Positions 34,114 to 45,653 of a DNA stretch of 64,000 nucleotides are shown here, piece by piece. Source of the DNA: Merluccius polli. Taxonomy: Eukaryota; Chordata; Actinopteri; Gadiformes; Merlucciidae. The notes under the pieces are model-generated. The model ran no database searches. It saw only the letters and a program-made list of their open reading frames with translations, and had not been told where the DNA came from. Location of the stretch: assembly GCA_030340625.1 (NCBI GenBank), contig JAOPHQ010003138.1, forward strand, positions 186,001-250,000, written 5' to 3'. The number at the start of each line of letters is the position of its first letter. The first letter of the stretch is position 1. The position numbers were made by a program, and so were the translations under genes.

Positions 34114-37100
34114 CTCTCTCCCATTGAGGAGAGTTATCCATCACCCTGCAAACAATAACAGACGACAGCACTATTTTATTCTCTCCTTTTCTCGATCCCT
34201 GGCACGGCCTCCCATGCAACACACACACACTCCCACACACTCCCACAAACACCTCCTTTGGCGGATTGCTGTTCTTTTCACCTCCTTCCTGCCATTCTCA
34301 CCTCTCTTGTTATTTTCTCATTTTCTTCTGCCTCGGAGAAAGCGAGTGAGAGAAGAAGAGAGAACTACAAAATGGACAATTTCAGAAGAAATTGTGGTGT
34401 GTAGCTTGCTGAAAATCAAGTTTTTAGTACCTGGTATATTGGAAATGTACAGTAGAGTGGTGTGAAGTAGTGCTGCAGTTTTATTGTGGCTGCTAGGGTG
34501 TTATATGTTGCTTCTTGGGTGTTTTGGATGGTTGCTAGGGTGTTCTGCACAGTTGCTAGTGTTCTGGATGGTTGCTAGGGTGTTCTTGTTGGTTTGCTAT
34601 GGTGTTCTGGGTCAGGGCTCCTCAACCTTTTTGTTGATAGGGGGGGGGGCTTCATCGGCGATGCAATATATATAATTTGGTTTTTTTTGGCCATCGTTAT
34701 ACTGTATGCCTGCCTCATCTAATATAAGTAAACACAGCAACTGGACCATTATTAATAGACAGTCCTAACCTATAACTGTTCTCAATTGTGCCATGTCAAA
34801 CACTAACAAATCAAACACATGTATCAAACTATCAAAGTCTGTTTCTTTGCTATTGTTATCTTAGTTATATATAACGCATCTATCCACGAAGAGCGCTAAT
34901 TATGTTCCCTGATCTCTGATCTATATAATGTCACGACCAAATATGGAGGTTGGGACGTGCACGTTTAGCAAACACAAACTGCATAGTAACAGGCATTTGA
35001 TGGGCTGTGAAATATCTTTATTCAGACATATGCTTTTGGGCGACTAATGCCTACCATACACTAGAAGTCTTTGAAAAGACTAAAGTCTGACCCCCTTTCA
35101 CATCTAAAGACAATGTGTCATGAGACTATAAGATTTTGAAAAGACTGGGGATCTTGAGAGGTCACTATTTACAAGACTACAACTAGATTCCTTTTGAGAT
35201 TATTTCCCATCATGCTCCTGGTGGAAATTTACAGGAAGAAAAACTGTTGAACAATGGAGCAGAGACAAGCAGCTTTTGGCCACAGCTGCCCTTATGTGTG
35301 CAGTGCTGAAAAACTAGCCAAAGTGAATAAGAGAAGACACTATGGATTTCGAGGGCTGCAGCAATTTCTGTCCACTTTTCCTTTTCCACTCTATCGTGGT
35401 ACAAATGGGAGGACATGTCAAAGTGGCACCCATGTTCACTCCCACCAGTTTCCAACCAGTCGTCATTGAATTTCACTATTTGCATGAGCCAAATCTAAAA
35501 AACGTACAATAATATTAAACATGTTTGATTTTATGACTTATGACTTAAGACAGCTCAGACTTTTGGGAGTTGTATGACCACCTAACACCAAACGATCAAG
35601 ATGACGGGAGCGACACAATTCAAAAAGCAAAAATCCCCAACAGAGAAATTGCTTGAAAAGTCATTTTGTATTAGGGTGGCGCCCAATGCAATTTTTTACT
35701 TAAACTGAGGCAACAATAGCTGGGTTAATGACACTCGGTTGCTCATTGTGCTAATAAATTGAATTAGGTGCAATACAAATAGACTGTAAAAATGATAATA
35801 GAACATATTTGAATTTTATAGAAGTAAAAAAAATAATTTCTGAATCTCTACTGCCCGGTGGCCAATGGTCCACGGCCCGGTACCGGTCCACAGCCCGGTG
35901 GTTGAGAACCACTGTTCTAGGTGGTTGCTTAGGTGTAATGGGCAATTACTAGGGTGTTATGGGTGGTTGCTAGGGAATTCTGGGTGATTGTTAGGATGTT
36001 TGCTAGGGTGTTCTAGATGGTTTCTATGGTGTTCTATGTGGTTGATAGGGTGTTCTAGATTGTTTATATGGTCTTCTAGGTAGTTGCTAGGGTGTTTTGG
36101 GTGGTTGCTAGGGTGTTTTATTAATGGTTGTTGGAGCCCAATTATTATTTTTGTATCTATTTATCTATATAGATTTTACACAGCACTATAGGTTGGACTA
36201 TAAGTTGAAAGGATTTTGTGTTATTGAAAGAAGGAATTAGTTTATGGGTGTTCTAGGTGGTTGATAGTGTTCTAGTGTTACAGGTGGTTTGCAATGTTGT
36301 TTTAAATTGATGCTAGGGTGTTATAGGTGGTTGCTAGGATGTTTTTGGTGGTTTCTATGGTGTTCTGGGTGGTTTTTATGGTGTTTTGTGTGGATTTATA
36401 TGGGGGTTGCTAGGGTGTACTGAGTGGTTGCTAGGGTATTCTGGGTGATTGCTAGGGTGTCCTGGGTGGTTGCAAGGTGGTTTCTATGGTGTTCTAGGTG
36501 GTTGCTAGGGTGTTCTTGGTCTAATAATTTAAAGTATAAATAGTATGTTTTGAGTGATTGGCTGTTTCGGAACCTTTGGTTCCGGTTTCGGAAACTAAGT
36601 ATGCCATTACCAGCAGACCGTTCACACGGAAGTATACAGCCAGGTATCCCAGAATGCATTTGACACCAACCAATAGCGATAGCTGAGATTTTTAAGAAGG
36701 CTAAAAGCTGTTGTAATTTGACTCTTTATGTGTCACTTTATTGAGTTTTAATTTTTTTTTTCAGTCGATAAAGTCACCCTGTAGATTTCCAATGTGTGGT
36801 CAGTTTATCTAAATGACGCCTGTTTGGAAATTGGCTCCAACGTTTTGGGAGATGTGAGGTGACGTCTGAAGAGACACATTGTGGGGCAGCTGAGTATCTC
36901 CAGTAAGCTCAGGCCGCATACTCAGAAGTTCTTGCTAATGTAGTATACCTCCAGGCATTTCTCACGTACACAAAATTCACATGCTATGCAGTGTGAACGT
37001 ACGACATACTCAATTTGACGTCATACTTATTTTGAATAGTACGTTCGTATGTGATTCCGAACACAGCCATTGCATAGAAGTTTGGATAGTAACGAAGAAA

Positions 37101-37272
37101 GTAAAGTTTGAAGTATTGTTCTAGTATAAAGTCCTCTGAGCCTGTATTCTCTAATGTTCTAATATTTTAGTTCAGTTAGCCTCTGAACTGGGGTGTTTTT
37201 TACAAATCATACCAACCGCTAAAGTGGCGTATTTCTGTATATTGCATAGTGTGCAATGTTCATGACTTGTTC

Positions 37273-37308
<36 letters not shown>

Positions 37309-37634
37309 GTCTATCTGTCTATCAGTCTGTCAGTCTGTCGATCTATCAGTCTGTCAGTCTGTCAATCTGTGTCTGTCTCTCTGTCTGCCTGTCTGTTATG
37401 TTGTCATTTGAACAAATAAAGGCTTTTAAAGATAGAATTAGAATGACAGTCAGTGTAGAACTAGTTGAGTGTAATTCCCTCAGGCCCTCTCGCTAGCAAA
37501 TATTTAGCTAATGTTCTCCTTTGTAACATTTAAAAGTCTGCCGTCTAGTGTTGACTCCCCCATCAGGTTTAATTTGCTCAAATAACAAGACCTCATATTC
37601 CCCCTCTCTAGTACGTCCTTCTAATACTGTATTT

Positions 37635-37679
<45 letters not shown>

Positions 37680-38083
37680 CTACTATGTAGAGTTAGTATT
37701 CATTAGAAGGACAATATCAGTAATGAGAAGACGGGACATGGGTTTACAATGAGTCTAACATGAAGTTTGATGTTGAATGGGCTTCTATTAGATGGAGGAG
37801 CGTTTGATCACACGGGTATCAAACATCTAAATATTGAAGCAAGCAACCTAAAAACTGTCTGGGGTGCACACAAAAGCCTGGGTAGGTGTGAAAAGGAAAA
37901 TTCCCTTTAACACTCTTTCTACATCTTTCTCCATTACCAAACTCATGCACTCTCTTCGCTCCCTCCTCTTTCCCCCCAGCTCCTCACCCCCACCTCCCCA
38001 TTCCACCACCCCCACTTCATTACTCTCCCATTCAACCTCATCATCACCACCACCACCACATCGCTCAGTCTCTCTCTCTCTAC

Positions 38084-38167
<84 letters not shown>

Positions 38168-38285
38168 CCTCTCACTCTCTCTTTCCTTCAGGCAGTCACT
38201 CATGCCTGAGTGTGTGTGTGTGTGTGTGCACATCTGTGCATCCCATATGTGTCCATGCGTCCTGTGTGTGTGTATCCCTGCATGT

Positions 38286-38323
<38 letters not shown>

Positions 38324-38396
38324 AACCCATGTGTGTGTGTATCCCTGTATGTGTGTGTGTGTGTGTGTGTCCATGCGTCCCATGTGTGTGTTTATC

Positions 38397-38459
<63 letters not shown>

Positions 38460-38639
38460 GAGACGGCCAGCGGCTGCCAGCAGTGCGGTGGCTCCGGCCG
38501 GGCTGCCTGCTCCCTGTGCCATGGCAGCAAGCTGTCCATGCTGGCCACCCGCTTCCACGAGTCCATCAGCGACCTGCGCTGCCAGGCCTGCTACCCCCAT
38601 GGCCTGGAGGCCTGCCAGGCCTGCAGCGCCGCCAAGTAG
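27179..38639 (+). CDS. grxcr2: Glutaredoxin domain-containing cysteine-rich protein 2 (six coding exons)
   Basis: In mammals GRXCR2 localises to the base of hair-cell stereocilia, works with taperin and is needed for hearing. Six exons join in phase by GT-AG rules. Exon 1 opens MEEIQRKLTQ. Exon 2 gives VRFKLASSYSGRVLKHVYED, the family's most conserved block. Exon 5 gives LDFGKIIIYTSNLRIIR, matching the mammalian DFGKIIIYTNNL core. The last exon holds four CxxC pairs (CQQC, CSLC, CQAC, CQAC) and HGSKLSML. About 308 residues are predicted if the extra base in exon 5 is ignored, against about 248 in human; the surplus is the exon-5 repeat region. As sequenced, that extra base leads to a TGA at 32024-32026. 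The start has a good context (G at -3, G at +4). Paralogue GRXCR1 fits less well because the full glutaredoxin core is absent. Confidence 0.95.
27270..28364. mobile_element. Kolobok-like element with ~290-bp inverted arms (intron 1)
   Basis: Flanked by TTAA (27266-27269 and 28365-28368). The ends are AGGGGTAGTACGG and the complement of AGGGGTAGTTTGG. The arms are imperfect inverted copies out to about 27555 and 28080, including ACCGTTGACTTGCGCTAGCT and its complement. The centre has an ATG at 27735 opening MVIQCAFKNCNNKS, which looks like the first Cys-x4-Cys of a THAP domain. The element is 1095 bp and non-autonomous. Transcribed within grxcr2 intron 1, the arms could form a long double-stranded RNA. 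Confidence 0.9.
27735..27905 (+). pseudogene. THAP-like N-terminal remnant
   Basis: MVIQCAFKNCNNKSYRW shows an N-terminal Cys-x4-Cys as in THAP proteins, but the rest of the domain (Trp, C-terminal Cys-x2-His, AVPTLF box) is missing. It is too short to be sure of. Confidence 0.4.
28370..29480. other. grxcr2 intron 1, remainder
   Basis: Contains a poly-A stretch (28555-28593), a poly-C run (29178-29190) and no other gene. The intron ends CCCTTTAAAG, an acceptor with a short pyrimidine tract. Confidence 0.6.
28555..28593. repeat. Poly-A tract
   Basis: Nearly pure A with a few G interruptions, possibly the tail of an old retroposed sequence. Confidence 0.85.
29481..29661 (+). CDS. grxcr2: grxcr2 coding exon 2
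   Basis: 181 nt, phase 0 in and one base carried over. It encodes SYSGRVLKHVYEDGQEVDSP and EEKYPHSFL, the strongest family match. Donor GGTGAGC; the split Gly codon is completed by exon 3. Confidence 0.95.
29768..29811. repeat. (TG)n followed by (G)11
   Basis: About 15 TG units, then a G run, in intron 2. Confidence 0.95.
30179..30288 (+). CDS. grxcr2: grxcr2 coding exon 3
   Basis: 110 nt after acceptor TATATGCAG. It encodes VYPPTGVIAQRINVYRGMG and ends GDPN before GTAAGG in phase 0. TGVIAQRINVYR corresponds to the mammalian LTAQRISVFR block. Confidence 0.9.
30576..31030. mobile_element. hAT-like MITE (AGTGGTGGAAAGTA family) in intron 3
   Basis: Inverted ends AAGTGGTGGAAAGTA and the complement of AGTGGTGGAAGAAGTA. 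The 8-bp flanks GCAAACGA and GCAAACAA match 7 of 8. Internal perfect hairpins (CTCAGAGGCA...TGCCTCTGAG) lie near 30668-30695. It is the same family as 12764-13971. Confidence 0.9.
31609..31626 (+). CDS. grxcr2: grxcr2 coding exon 4 (18-nt microexon)
   Basis: Encodes KFRYST between acceptor CCCCCCAG and donor GTAAGA. It is phase 0 at both ends, so skipping would keep the frame. Mammalian GRXCR2 has PRFNDYKAN at the matching place, which supports the Phe-x-x-Tyr residues. Confidence 0.8.
31697..31722. repeat. Poly-C tract
   Basis: A run of about 26 C in the short intron 4, 13 bases before the exon 5 acceptor; it acts as the polypyrimidine tract. Confidence 0.9.
31736..32117 (+). CDS. grxcr2: grxcr2 coding exon 5 (minisatellite, frame broken)
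   Basis: Acceptor CATCTCTCAG; it opens SSVLDFGKIIIYTSNLRIIR. A 24-bp minisatellite (31805-31942) follows, reading QRTPDTPP per unit. Its third unit has 25 bases. As sequenced the frame then runs to a TGA at 32024-32026. Ignoring the one extra base, the frame stays open through a basic/acidic region to GDAEDK and donor GTAATG at 32118, in the phase the last exon needs. Either the extra base is an assembly or allele artefact, the gene is disrupted, or a different donor is used. Confidence 0.75.
31805..31942. repeat. 24-bp coding minisatellite, 5.7 units
   Basis: Units start at 31805, 31829, 31853, 31878, 31902 and 31926 (partial). Unit consensus: CAGAGGACCCCCGACACG plus six C. The unit at 31853 is 25 bp because its C run is one longer. 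It lies inside grxcr2 exon 5. Confidence 0.95.
32036..32096. repeat. Purine-rich 12-bp tandem repeat
   Basis: Repeats of AGAGGGGGAAGG within the 3' part of grxcr2 exon 5, translated as Arg/Gly/Lys/Glu-rich sequence in any frame. Confidence 0.85.
32153..32187. repeat. (CA)n microsatellite
   Basis: About 17 CA units just inside intron 5. Confidence 0.95.
32548..33330. mobile_element. hAT-like element (CAGGGTGTGATTTG family), intron 5
   Basis: It starts CAGGGTGTGATTTG and ends CAAATCGCACCCTG. The 8-bp flanks TGTACATG and TGTGAATG match 6 of 8. Internal CCAGAGGGGGG blocks occur at both ends. It is 783 bp with no transposase. Confidence 0.85.
33331..34480. other. grxcr2 intron 5, non-coding
   Basis: Holds TG-rich stretches (33340-33370, 33808-33838), poly-C (33930-33951) and (CT)n (34068-34111). 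No gene. Confidence 0.6.
34484..36530. repeat. ~21-bp minisatellite, split by a transposon
   Basis: Degenerate units around GGTTGCTAGGGTGTTCTGGG run from 34484 to 34612 and again from 35915 to about 36530, with 36126-36240 unrelated. A hAT element sits inside one unit. Confidence 0.85.
34613..35914. mobile_element. hAT (Charlie-like ends) element in the minisatellite, intron 5
   Basis: It starts CAGGGCTCCTCAACC and ends GGTTGAGAACCACTG, the terminus typical of the hAT-Charlie type. The 8-bp flanks TTCTGGGT and TTCTAGGT match 7 of 8 and are both minisatellite sequence. 1302 bp. Near 35050-35600 it carries a stretch with AAAAGACTAAAGTCTGA that may be another small insertion. No transposase. 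Confidence 0.88.
36560..37068. mobile_element. MITE with 3-bp TSD, copy 2 (509 bp), intron 5
   Basis: It begins GGCTGTTTCGGAACC and ends GATTCCGAACACAGCC. The duplication is ATT (36557-36559 and 37069-37071). The body is homologous to copy 1 at 14613-15124 in the same orientation. Confidence 0.9.
37270..37395. repeat. (TATC)n and derived CTGT tetranucleotides
   Basis: Ten pure TATC units grade into TCTG/CAGT variants. Confidence 0.9.
37638..37676. repeat. (CT)n microsatellite
   Basis: About 19 CT units in intron 5. Confidence 0.95.
38064..38189. repeat. Long (CT)n tract
   Basis: A nearly pure CT run of about 100 bases, then interrupted CT, in intron 5. Confidence 0.95.
38206..38457. repeat. 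(TG)n tract reaching the last grxcr2 acceptor
   Basis: About 250 bases of TG repeats in several blocks ending TGTGTGCAG, so the repeat itself forms the 3' splice-site approach. The His-Thr and Val-Cys frames here are artefacts. Confidence 0.95.
38460..38639 (+). CDS. grxcr2: grxcr2 last coding exon
   Basis: Opens ETASGCQQCGGSG, continues CSLCHGSKLSMLATRF and ends QACSAAK plus TAG. Its four CxxC pairs form the zinc-ribbon-like cysteine-rich domain that defines the family. GC-rich codon use contrasts with the flanking repeats. Confidence 0.95.
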   Translation, partial: ETASGCQQCGGSGRAACSLCHGSKLSMLATRFHESISDLRCQACYPHGLEACQACSAAK

Positions 38640-38644
38640 CACCG

Positions 38645-38802
<158 letters not shown>

Positions 38803-38929
38803 GATGGTGTGATTCTAATCTGAGTTGTTATATATATAACATTTTCTCAACTCCCATCAGCTGGCCTCATTCATTACATATGCTTACTCATTACATACTA
38901 GCATTTAACAAGATGGCAAAATACAAAAC

Positions 38930-38935
38930 AATAAA
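38930..38935 (+). promoter_or_regulatory. Candidate grxcr2 polyadenylation signal
   Basis: AATAAA about 290 bases after the stop codon and the first canonical hexamer downstream. There is no transcript support. Confidence 0.4.
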
Positions 38936-39089
38936 AACCTTGCTGAAATCACTTCTCCTTGAAAGATATGTTACTACTCTGGCATTGGCAGATTCAAGCT
39001 TCAAAATGCATGTTACACAAGATTGAGCTAACAAAGCATTTCTGTGTATATATGTGCAGTATTTATTCAATTGCGTACATCTCATGTAG

Positions 39090-39790
39090 TCTATAAAGTA
39101 GGCTGATGGGACTCCGATGGGCCTACATTTAGAAAGATTTTCCGTTGCCAGTGTCACTAATGCTGTGTTCCACTCACCTCGGAAGTCGGATGTGGGAATG
39201 ACGACACAAGCCAATGTTAGAAATTGTTAGCAATACCAGTTGATAACGCATTACGCAGCATTTTAAGCATACAAACACTGTAACAACATGTCCACAGGTA
39301 GAAGCTGGACAGTACTGTGTGTACGACTGATTTAATGAGACAAATAAGTGCTATAAACAGTATATTACTACAGCATTCACTGTTGTATTCTGCTGTTGAT
39401 AAGTGGAGCAGCCATCTTGTATTTTGAGGTCGGACTTCAGGGGGCGTTCCAGTTAATATTTCCGACTGGGAACTCGGAAATTCCGACTTCCCAGTTCAAA
39501 TGGAATGTACGATAAGGTGACATTCTAAATGAATTGATTTGACTGATTGCAGGCATTAGTCAGGCCCAACGTTTTTATGCTCAGACATAATCGGAAATAT
39601 GAATCAATCCCCTTACATTTCAACGATTCCCAAGTGGCCGTGGTATAAGCAGGATAATCCACTCCTAGGTGTGGTAAGGGGTTATCGGAAAATAATGCAC
39701 TTCTCGGAGGCGAACCCGGGGTTCTTTGCTCTGTGTCATGCATTATTTTTTGATAACAGCACACCTAGTCGTGGATTTACCCTTACATGT
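39090..39790. mobile_element. Fold-back MITE, copy B, with an internal insertion
   Basis: The arms around 39651-39699 and 39738-39787 are inverted and match copy A (3607-3733). Left of them, AATATGAATCAA and AAGTGGCC(A/G)TGGTATAAGC are also shared with copy A. A segment at about 39165-39510 with ends related to CTCGGAAGTCGGA and TCCGACTTCCCAGTTC is probably a second, inserted MITE. 39100-39160 resembles the start of the 52-bp minisatellite of copy A, here as a single copy. Confidence 0.7.
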
Positions 39791-42255
39791 GTGTGTGTGT
39801 GTGTGCGTGTGTGTCTGCTCGTTTGTGTTTGTGAGTGTTTTATGTGCAGGCAATTACGCTGAGGGCGAGGGGCTATGGTGTATGTGTGTGTGTGTGTGCG
39901 CGCCTGTCCAGTCTTTCTATTAAACTCCATCTGTGGTAATGTCACTCTAATGGAAAATGTTTTTCGTGGTGATATTTGCAAGGACTATTAGGGAAGGAAA
40001 GCCATTAGTGGAGTGTGGGGGTAAAAAAAAGAGAAAATCATAAAGTTCAATTACTGTGTGCGATCAGCGTGGCTTTTGATAACACAAACACATAATCACT
40101 CCCCTGTTGTCACGTCGCTCTGAATCCATATCCCTCTTTCTGATAATACGACACGCGGTGTAACCATGTTAGTGCTTTAATTAAAGACACGCAGACAATA
40201 CACATGTTATTTCCCCCTCTCCCTACTCACATAGGAGGAGGCCTGGTCTCTTTTTGTATTAATCTCTTGATGTTGTGTAAGGAGTAATTGAAGCTTTCAT
40301 TTCCTTCACTGCTGTTCATATGGAGTCAAAGGGAGTATAACTGTTTCTACCCAGGAGGAGAGACAGAGGGGAACTGGTGAGGTTGGGGGAAACTGTTACA
40401 GTAGAAGACATGGTTGACATGGTTGATTATACTGTATACTAATACTCAGGCGATTGTCGTTCTAAATGTATGTTTATCAGCCTTTTTTGGACAGTTTTAC
40501 TGTATTACTAAACACTGCCTATATCCCTTGGTTTCCTATGTAATTATTGTTTAGTATCGGTGAATGAGAACTTAATTTGTTTGCTTGTGTGTGTATGTTT
40601 TCTAATGTAGCTAACTTTTGCTTGTGGTTTATGACTGTATACTGATTATTGTTAACAGGGAGACCTTTGCAATGTAAAATAAAATAAACAATTTCAATGG
40701 CAAGTGTAAATTATTGTAATAATATTTAATTAAAAAAATGATTGATAATATATAATATATATTTGTTGTCTTAAAGCATGAATCAATGCTTCTTTAAATG
40801 TCTGGCTCGAGTCTTGTTTTATTTAAACGTTTTTTTGCCAATGACAATGAGGCCAATCAGCCGTTTGTTGGTTGCCATGGAAGGTATTTTGCCACTGTGA
40901 TTTTTGTTTAATTTATTCCTCCTTCATCCTCTTAGTCATCTAACATGCATTGCGTGTGCCAAATTCCCCTGTAAGTGTAAATTGCTGTTGCAAATGAATC
41001 ATTTGTGCAATGGTATCTATCTAGCAAGTGTAGATACCTTGTCTACTCGCTTTTGAGGCTCTCAGTGGTTTAGGCCTGGTTTTGGCTTTCAGCCAATCAT
41101 AACAGATCCAGTTACCTGCTACGGACTACACTTTGGAGCAGATGTCTCGCCGATGGTTTTTATAATGACTATAATATGCCAGTGAGTGTAATTGTGCTGT
41201 CTGGCTCGGCAGGCCCTAAGTACTCCAGGATGAGGCTACATGGCCCTTCAAAACAGTGCTTTCTTTATTCGTATCACCTTTACATTGAAATTGCTGAGGT
41301 TTTTGAGTTGCAAAGTGGCAGATTTCACAAGCCTTATAATCATCCTGGATTTCCATTTCGTTTCATTTCATAATTCTGAAGTCTGAAGTTTCTTCCGTCT
41401 GAGTCGTGTTCAGACACTGGGCGGGGTTACTTCCACCTAAACCAATCAGTAGGCAGATCACCATTCCGCAGTTGCTCTCCGTTGTTGATTTTAGAGCTGA
41501 TATATATTTGTATTATTATTTTTATTTATAATAATAATTATTTATTTTTTTAATAAAAAAAATATATATATTATTTTTATTTTATTTTGTATTGTATTTA
41601 TTTAAATGTTGTTGTATTTGCATTATTACATTTACAACCTGTTTTGAAAAACAGCTTCATTAGCAGAAGAAGATAGATAGTAGGAGATACTTTAAAGGTA
41701 GGGATTCGCCATGTTGTTTTCTGTTGGTCACTATGCCATCATCCAGTCCATCATCATATTTTTTCCCCAAGTCAATACATGCGTGTGTGTGAGTGCAACA
41801 ACACCCAAAATGCTTTACATCTTTAATACGCAATTATCATCAATCATCATCTTCATGCACACCACATCCCTTAAGAGCATGTATACTTTCATTCACTCCA
41901 CACCATTTCAAGTATCTACACCTGACGAGCAGACTGTATGCCATGTCACAATCCAATCTCCTTCGTTACCGGCAATCTCTCCTTCACTGTTCTCCCTCTC
42001 TCTACTTTCTTGAGTGTGTGTATGTGTGTAGGCTATGTGTGTGTATGTAGGCTATGTGTGTATGTGTGTGCCCCACAGCTCTGCTTGCTCTCTGCCTGCT
42101 ACCGTGAACTCCAAAGGTTGCTTTCTTAATTTGTCATTATAAGCCTTCCTGCTCAGCAGCACGTCCCAAGGGAACCAAAACCGCTTTAATACGAGTCAGT
42201 GTACAGTATTCCTCTACTGCTAATAAGACCTATGACTTAACAAGGGGCCACGTAC
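39791..42255. other. No gene seen
   Basis: Short TG runs (39788-39830, 39880-39900), an AT-only stretch at 41500-41600, and no recognisable coding segment. Confidence 0.5.
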
Positions 42256-42256
42256 T

Positions 42257-42259
<3 letters not shown>

Positions 42260-42322
<63 letters not shown>
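42260..42322. repeat. (GA)n microsatellite
   Basis: About 31 GA units. Confidence 0.97.
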
Positions 42323-42326
<4 letters not shown>

Positions 42327-42734
42327 TATTATTTCACCACTAAACATGAGTGGTGAACAACGTCTCTCATGCGGCCACCTTCCTGTCACATGCATTTATT
42401 GTCTGCAGTCAAATTGCGACAATGGGACCATGAAGCGCAAATTCATCCCCCAGGTGCTGCAGTCGTGTCCTCCTCTACCTCTGCTTCCTTCTCCTTCCTC
42501 CCTCCCTCACACATCCCACAGAGTCCCCCCCCCCCCCCCCCCTCCCTACTCTGGTATCGATGCCCTGCAACGCTACGGGAGGCGGATGCTTAAAATATCC
42601 CTGCATGTGTGGAGGATGGATCCCTGACATGTGCTTTATTTCTCAGGTATGGACTTGGTTGGAGGGGGGTGTCTACGCACTGTGTCGCAATGGTCCCCAA
42701 TTTGTCATGCAACGAGAGAGAGAGAGAGACAGAC

Positions 42735-42850
<116 letters not shown>

Positions 42851-42899
42851 ACAGTGACAGTGACAGAGAGAGAGACACACACACAGATTATGTCCTGTC

Positions 42900-45200
42900 A
42901 TTAGACTATATTGAAATTATCTATACAGCAGGCTGTTATTATATTTTAGTAGTTATATTTTGACCATTAGCGATTGGACGGATTCCCACACCTTCACACG
43001 GACACTGAAAGCCGTATCCCATATGTTACCTCTGTGACAAATCCTGAGGCGTTACAATCCTTATATTCAAAATGTGCATTTCAAAACAATAAAAATAAAA
43101 ACCCAGCTAAGGCGAGCCAATAGATATAGTGGGAAACGGGTCTGGTGCAGTGACAGTGTCATCATTTATGATGTATTATAGATATATCTGGGGAAGCTAA
43201 TACAGCTCGTTTATAATGCGTGTCACAGGGAACAGACTGTGGCAGACTCTGGTCATTAAGCACACAGTTCCACGCAGGATAGCAAGCTACTTCTGCAATC
43301 TGCAGGAAATCTAGCAGTCTCGCTTTCCCATTTGGTCCGGGATGATCATTCTCTCTCTCTCTCTCTGTTGTTTTCCTGGATAGGGCTCTCACCACCCATC
43401 TCTCCAGTAATTCCCAATCACTGAAACGGGTGTGACGTAATTCTCTCACCTGAATCATCTGTTCCAAAACGAGAAAAGAAAAAAAACAACAATTGAGTAT
43501 AAGCTAGTGTTTCTGTTCTGCATGGCGCTCCGCTGCAGCACGCGATAAGCACTATTTCAAGTCACATTCACAACTTGGCAAGATGCAATTCAGTAACGGC
43601 TGACTAATGACGCACTTAGGATTTTATATTCATGATCACGGGGCTCTTAAGTAGGCGGAACATTGACATCATCGAAGTACCATCACCTTCCCATTTAGAG
43701 ACGGAAAGAGAGAAAAAACACATTCCTTGTAGGTTTGTTTCGGCCTATTTTACATACTTTGATTCCTCAGGAAACCCCAGTTTCAACCACTGGAGCAGAT
43801 ATCACATATATCACATTTATAGAGCAATGGAGCCGATAATAAGTGCCACGCCTTAATAAGTGCCGCGTAATTTATATTGTTTAGCACAGCTGGGATTAAC
43901 TTGGATGAGGGCTGCTCAAACAGTAACCTGGGGAGGAATGTGCTAAATCCACATTATCCGATAGGTCTAAATTGCTGAAAGACAGACGGACATTTTGGCT
44001 TACTCATCAAAAATACAGGCAGTTAGCCAATCATGTATTTGTGTAATAGACATTAATTTGGTGCTTCAAGGAGGTACCACACACACACAGTCTTGTCGTG
44101 TGCACACACCAAATCTGCTCAATCCTTCTCCTGACTGACAGAAAGGATGTAAAACTTGAAAAATGTCATCTCTCTTGCTCTCCCTCTCTCTTTCATTACT
44201 CTACGACACGTATCCTTCCATCCACATTCAGCTGGAGTAATGAGCCATGGTCTCTTGCATTTCAGGTTCACTTTTGACGCTTTACTTTTTGTATTCTGCT
44301 CCTTACAACCACGCCAGGTTTCATAAATCCTGTGTCACTGAATACCCAACAACACTGAGGTCCTGCTAAACGCTGAAGCTTCACCCAGAGGAACAACTGT
44401 GTAGGGGTGTGTGTGTGTCGGCACACGTTGGAAGCGTGGGATGACAACAAGGGCCTTGGAGCCTGTGTGTGTGTGAGCCTATATGTATACCTATAGGATT
44501 TGTTAGTGGTGACCTCTAGGTAGGTCAGAATGCAGAGTGTCTGTAAGGGAAAGGGCACCCTTCGAGGTGGCTGTCACCCTTGGGTGCAGCCAGTGGCACG
44601 TGGTGACGATGACAACCTTGGTGCTGTGTTCACATTCTGTTTCTGTTTCTCTCTGATTTAGCCAATTTAATGCCAGGCTTGCCTCCCCACATGGAAATGT
44701 TCCACCAAAAAAAGTCCCCCCCCCCGACACTATTTTAGACTACTTAGTTATTGAATCTGATTGGCTGGAGTATTTTTTTTACAACGTAAGGCAGTGACCA
44801 TATGTGGAAATCAATTGCCGCCCAGCCAAGGACAGACTGATATTCATTGGGAAACGCAAAGTTGAATATCTGAGTGGTCTTAGAAGGCTAGGAGAGAACT
44901 ATCAAATGTAAGTGATGGCTGATTGGTTGTTGGTATTAAACCGCAGGCATAAGCCTGACCTATAGTCATCCCTTCAGGAGCAGTGTTAGTTGTGATTGGT
45001 TACGAGTCTCCTCAGAGACTCCTTTGGCTTTTCAGATTTTAACGCATGTGACGTAGGAAGAAGTGTGTGTATCCAGCTCGATGTAATCATGGTGCCATAT
45101 GGCCGCTAATAGTGCCTCATTGATCGCCATATTTGGCATATTCATGTAATGACTGACTTATGTTCAAATTTAATTACGGACGGGTCAGTCCAGATAAATT
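42900..45200. other. No gene seen
   Basis: Non-coding. 44730-45010 shares motifs such as CTGATTGGCTGGAG and CGCAGGCAT with 2.6-3.5 kb, so a diverged relative of that dispersed element may lie here. Confidence 0.45.
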
Positions 45201-45204
45201 ATAC

Positions 45205-45246
45205 AATATTACATTTAGATTTAGAAGACGCTTTTATCCAAAGTGG
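45205..45246. mobile_element. Retroposon 3'-end fragment
   Basis: ACATTTAGATTTAGAAGACG and CTTTTATCCAAAGTGGCTTCC form a motif shared by the tails of many fish SINE/LINE copies. Only the tail is seen. Confidence 0.55.
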
Positions 45247-45521
45247 CTTCCATTAGCCTCAATTTCCAGTCTCTGGGGACACTTTTGTTGTGCGAGAGAG
45301 CCTGGAGGAAGACCCTAACAGTATTGGATTGGGCGCTTGAGCTGTGATTGGGCGGATTGGTCTTGACATTGAGTCGAAGGGTGGAACGGGATGGACCAAT
45401 GGCTGGCTGCAACCATGAGTCCAACTGCAAATGGAAGGGAGCTAAACCAGTACAAGCAACACATTGGGTCAGACTAGGCTGAGAATAGATTTCTGGTTTT
45501 AATACACAACTATAATCTTAG

Positions 45522-45552
<31 letters not shown>

Positions 45553-45627
45553 ATCTGTCTTTATCTGTCTCTATGCGTATGATAAATATAACTGAATTAG
45601 TTTAGTGACGACTGTGAGTCGACCCCA

Positions 45628-45653
45628 GAACACCTGATACCTGAGTATCAGGT
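45628..45653. repeat. Perfect 11-bp hairpin
   Basis: ACACCTGATAC, four-base loop, GTATCAGGTGT. No coding neighbour. Possibly a fold-back relic. Confidence 0.85.

Noticed and set aside
42256..42627. A 123-codon frame after a (GA)n repeat
   Set aside because: It starts in the microsatellite. The middle (Cys-rich, about 30 residues) is not recognisable and ends in poly-C/poly-Pro.
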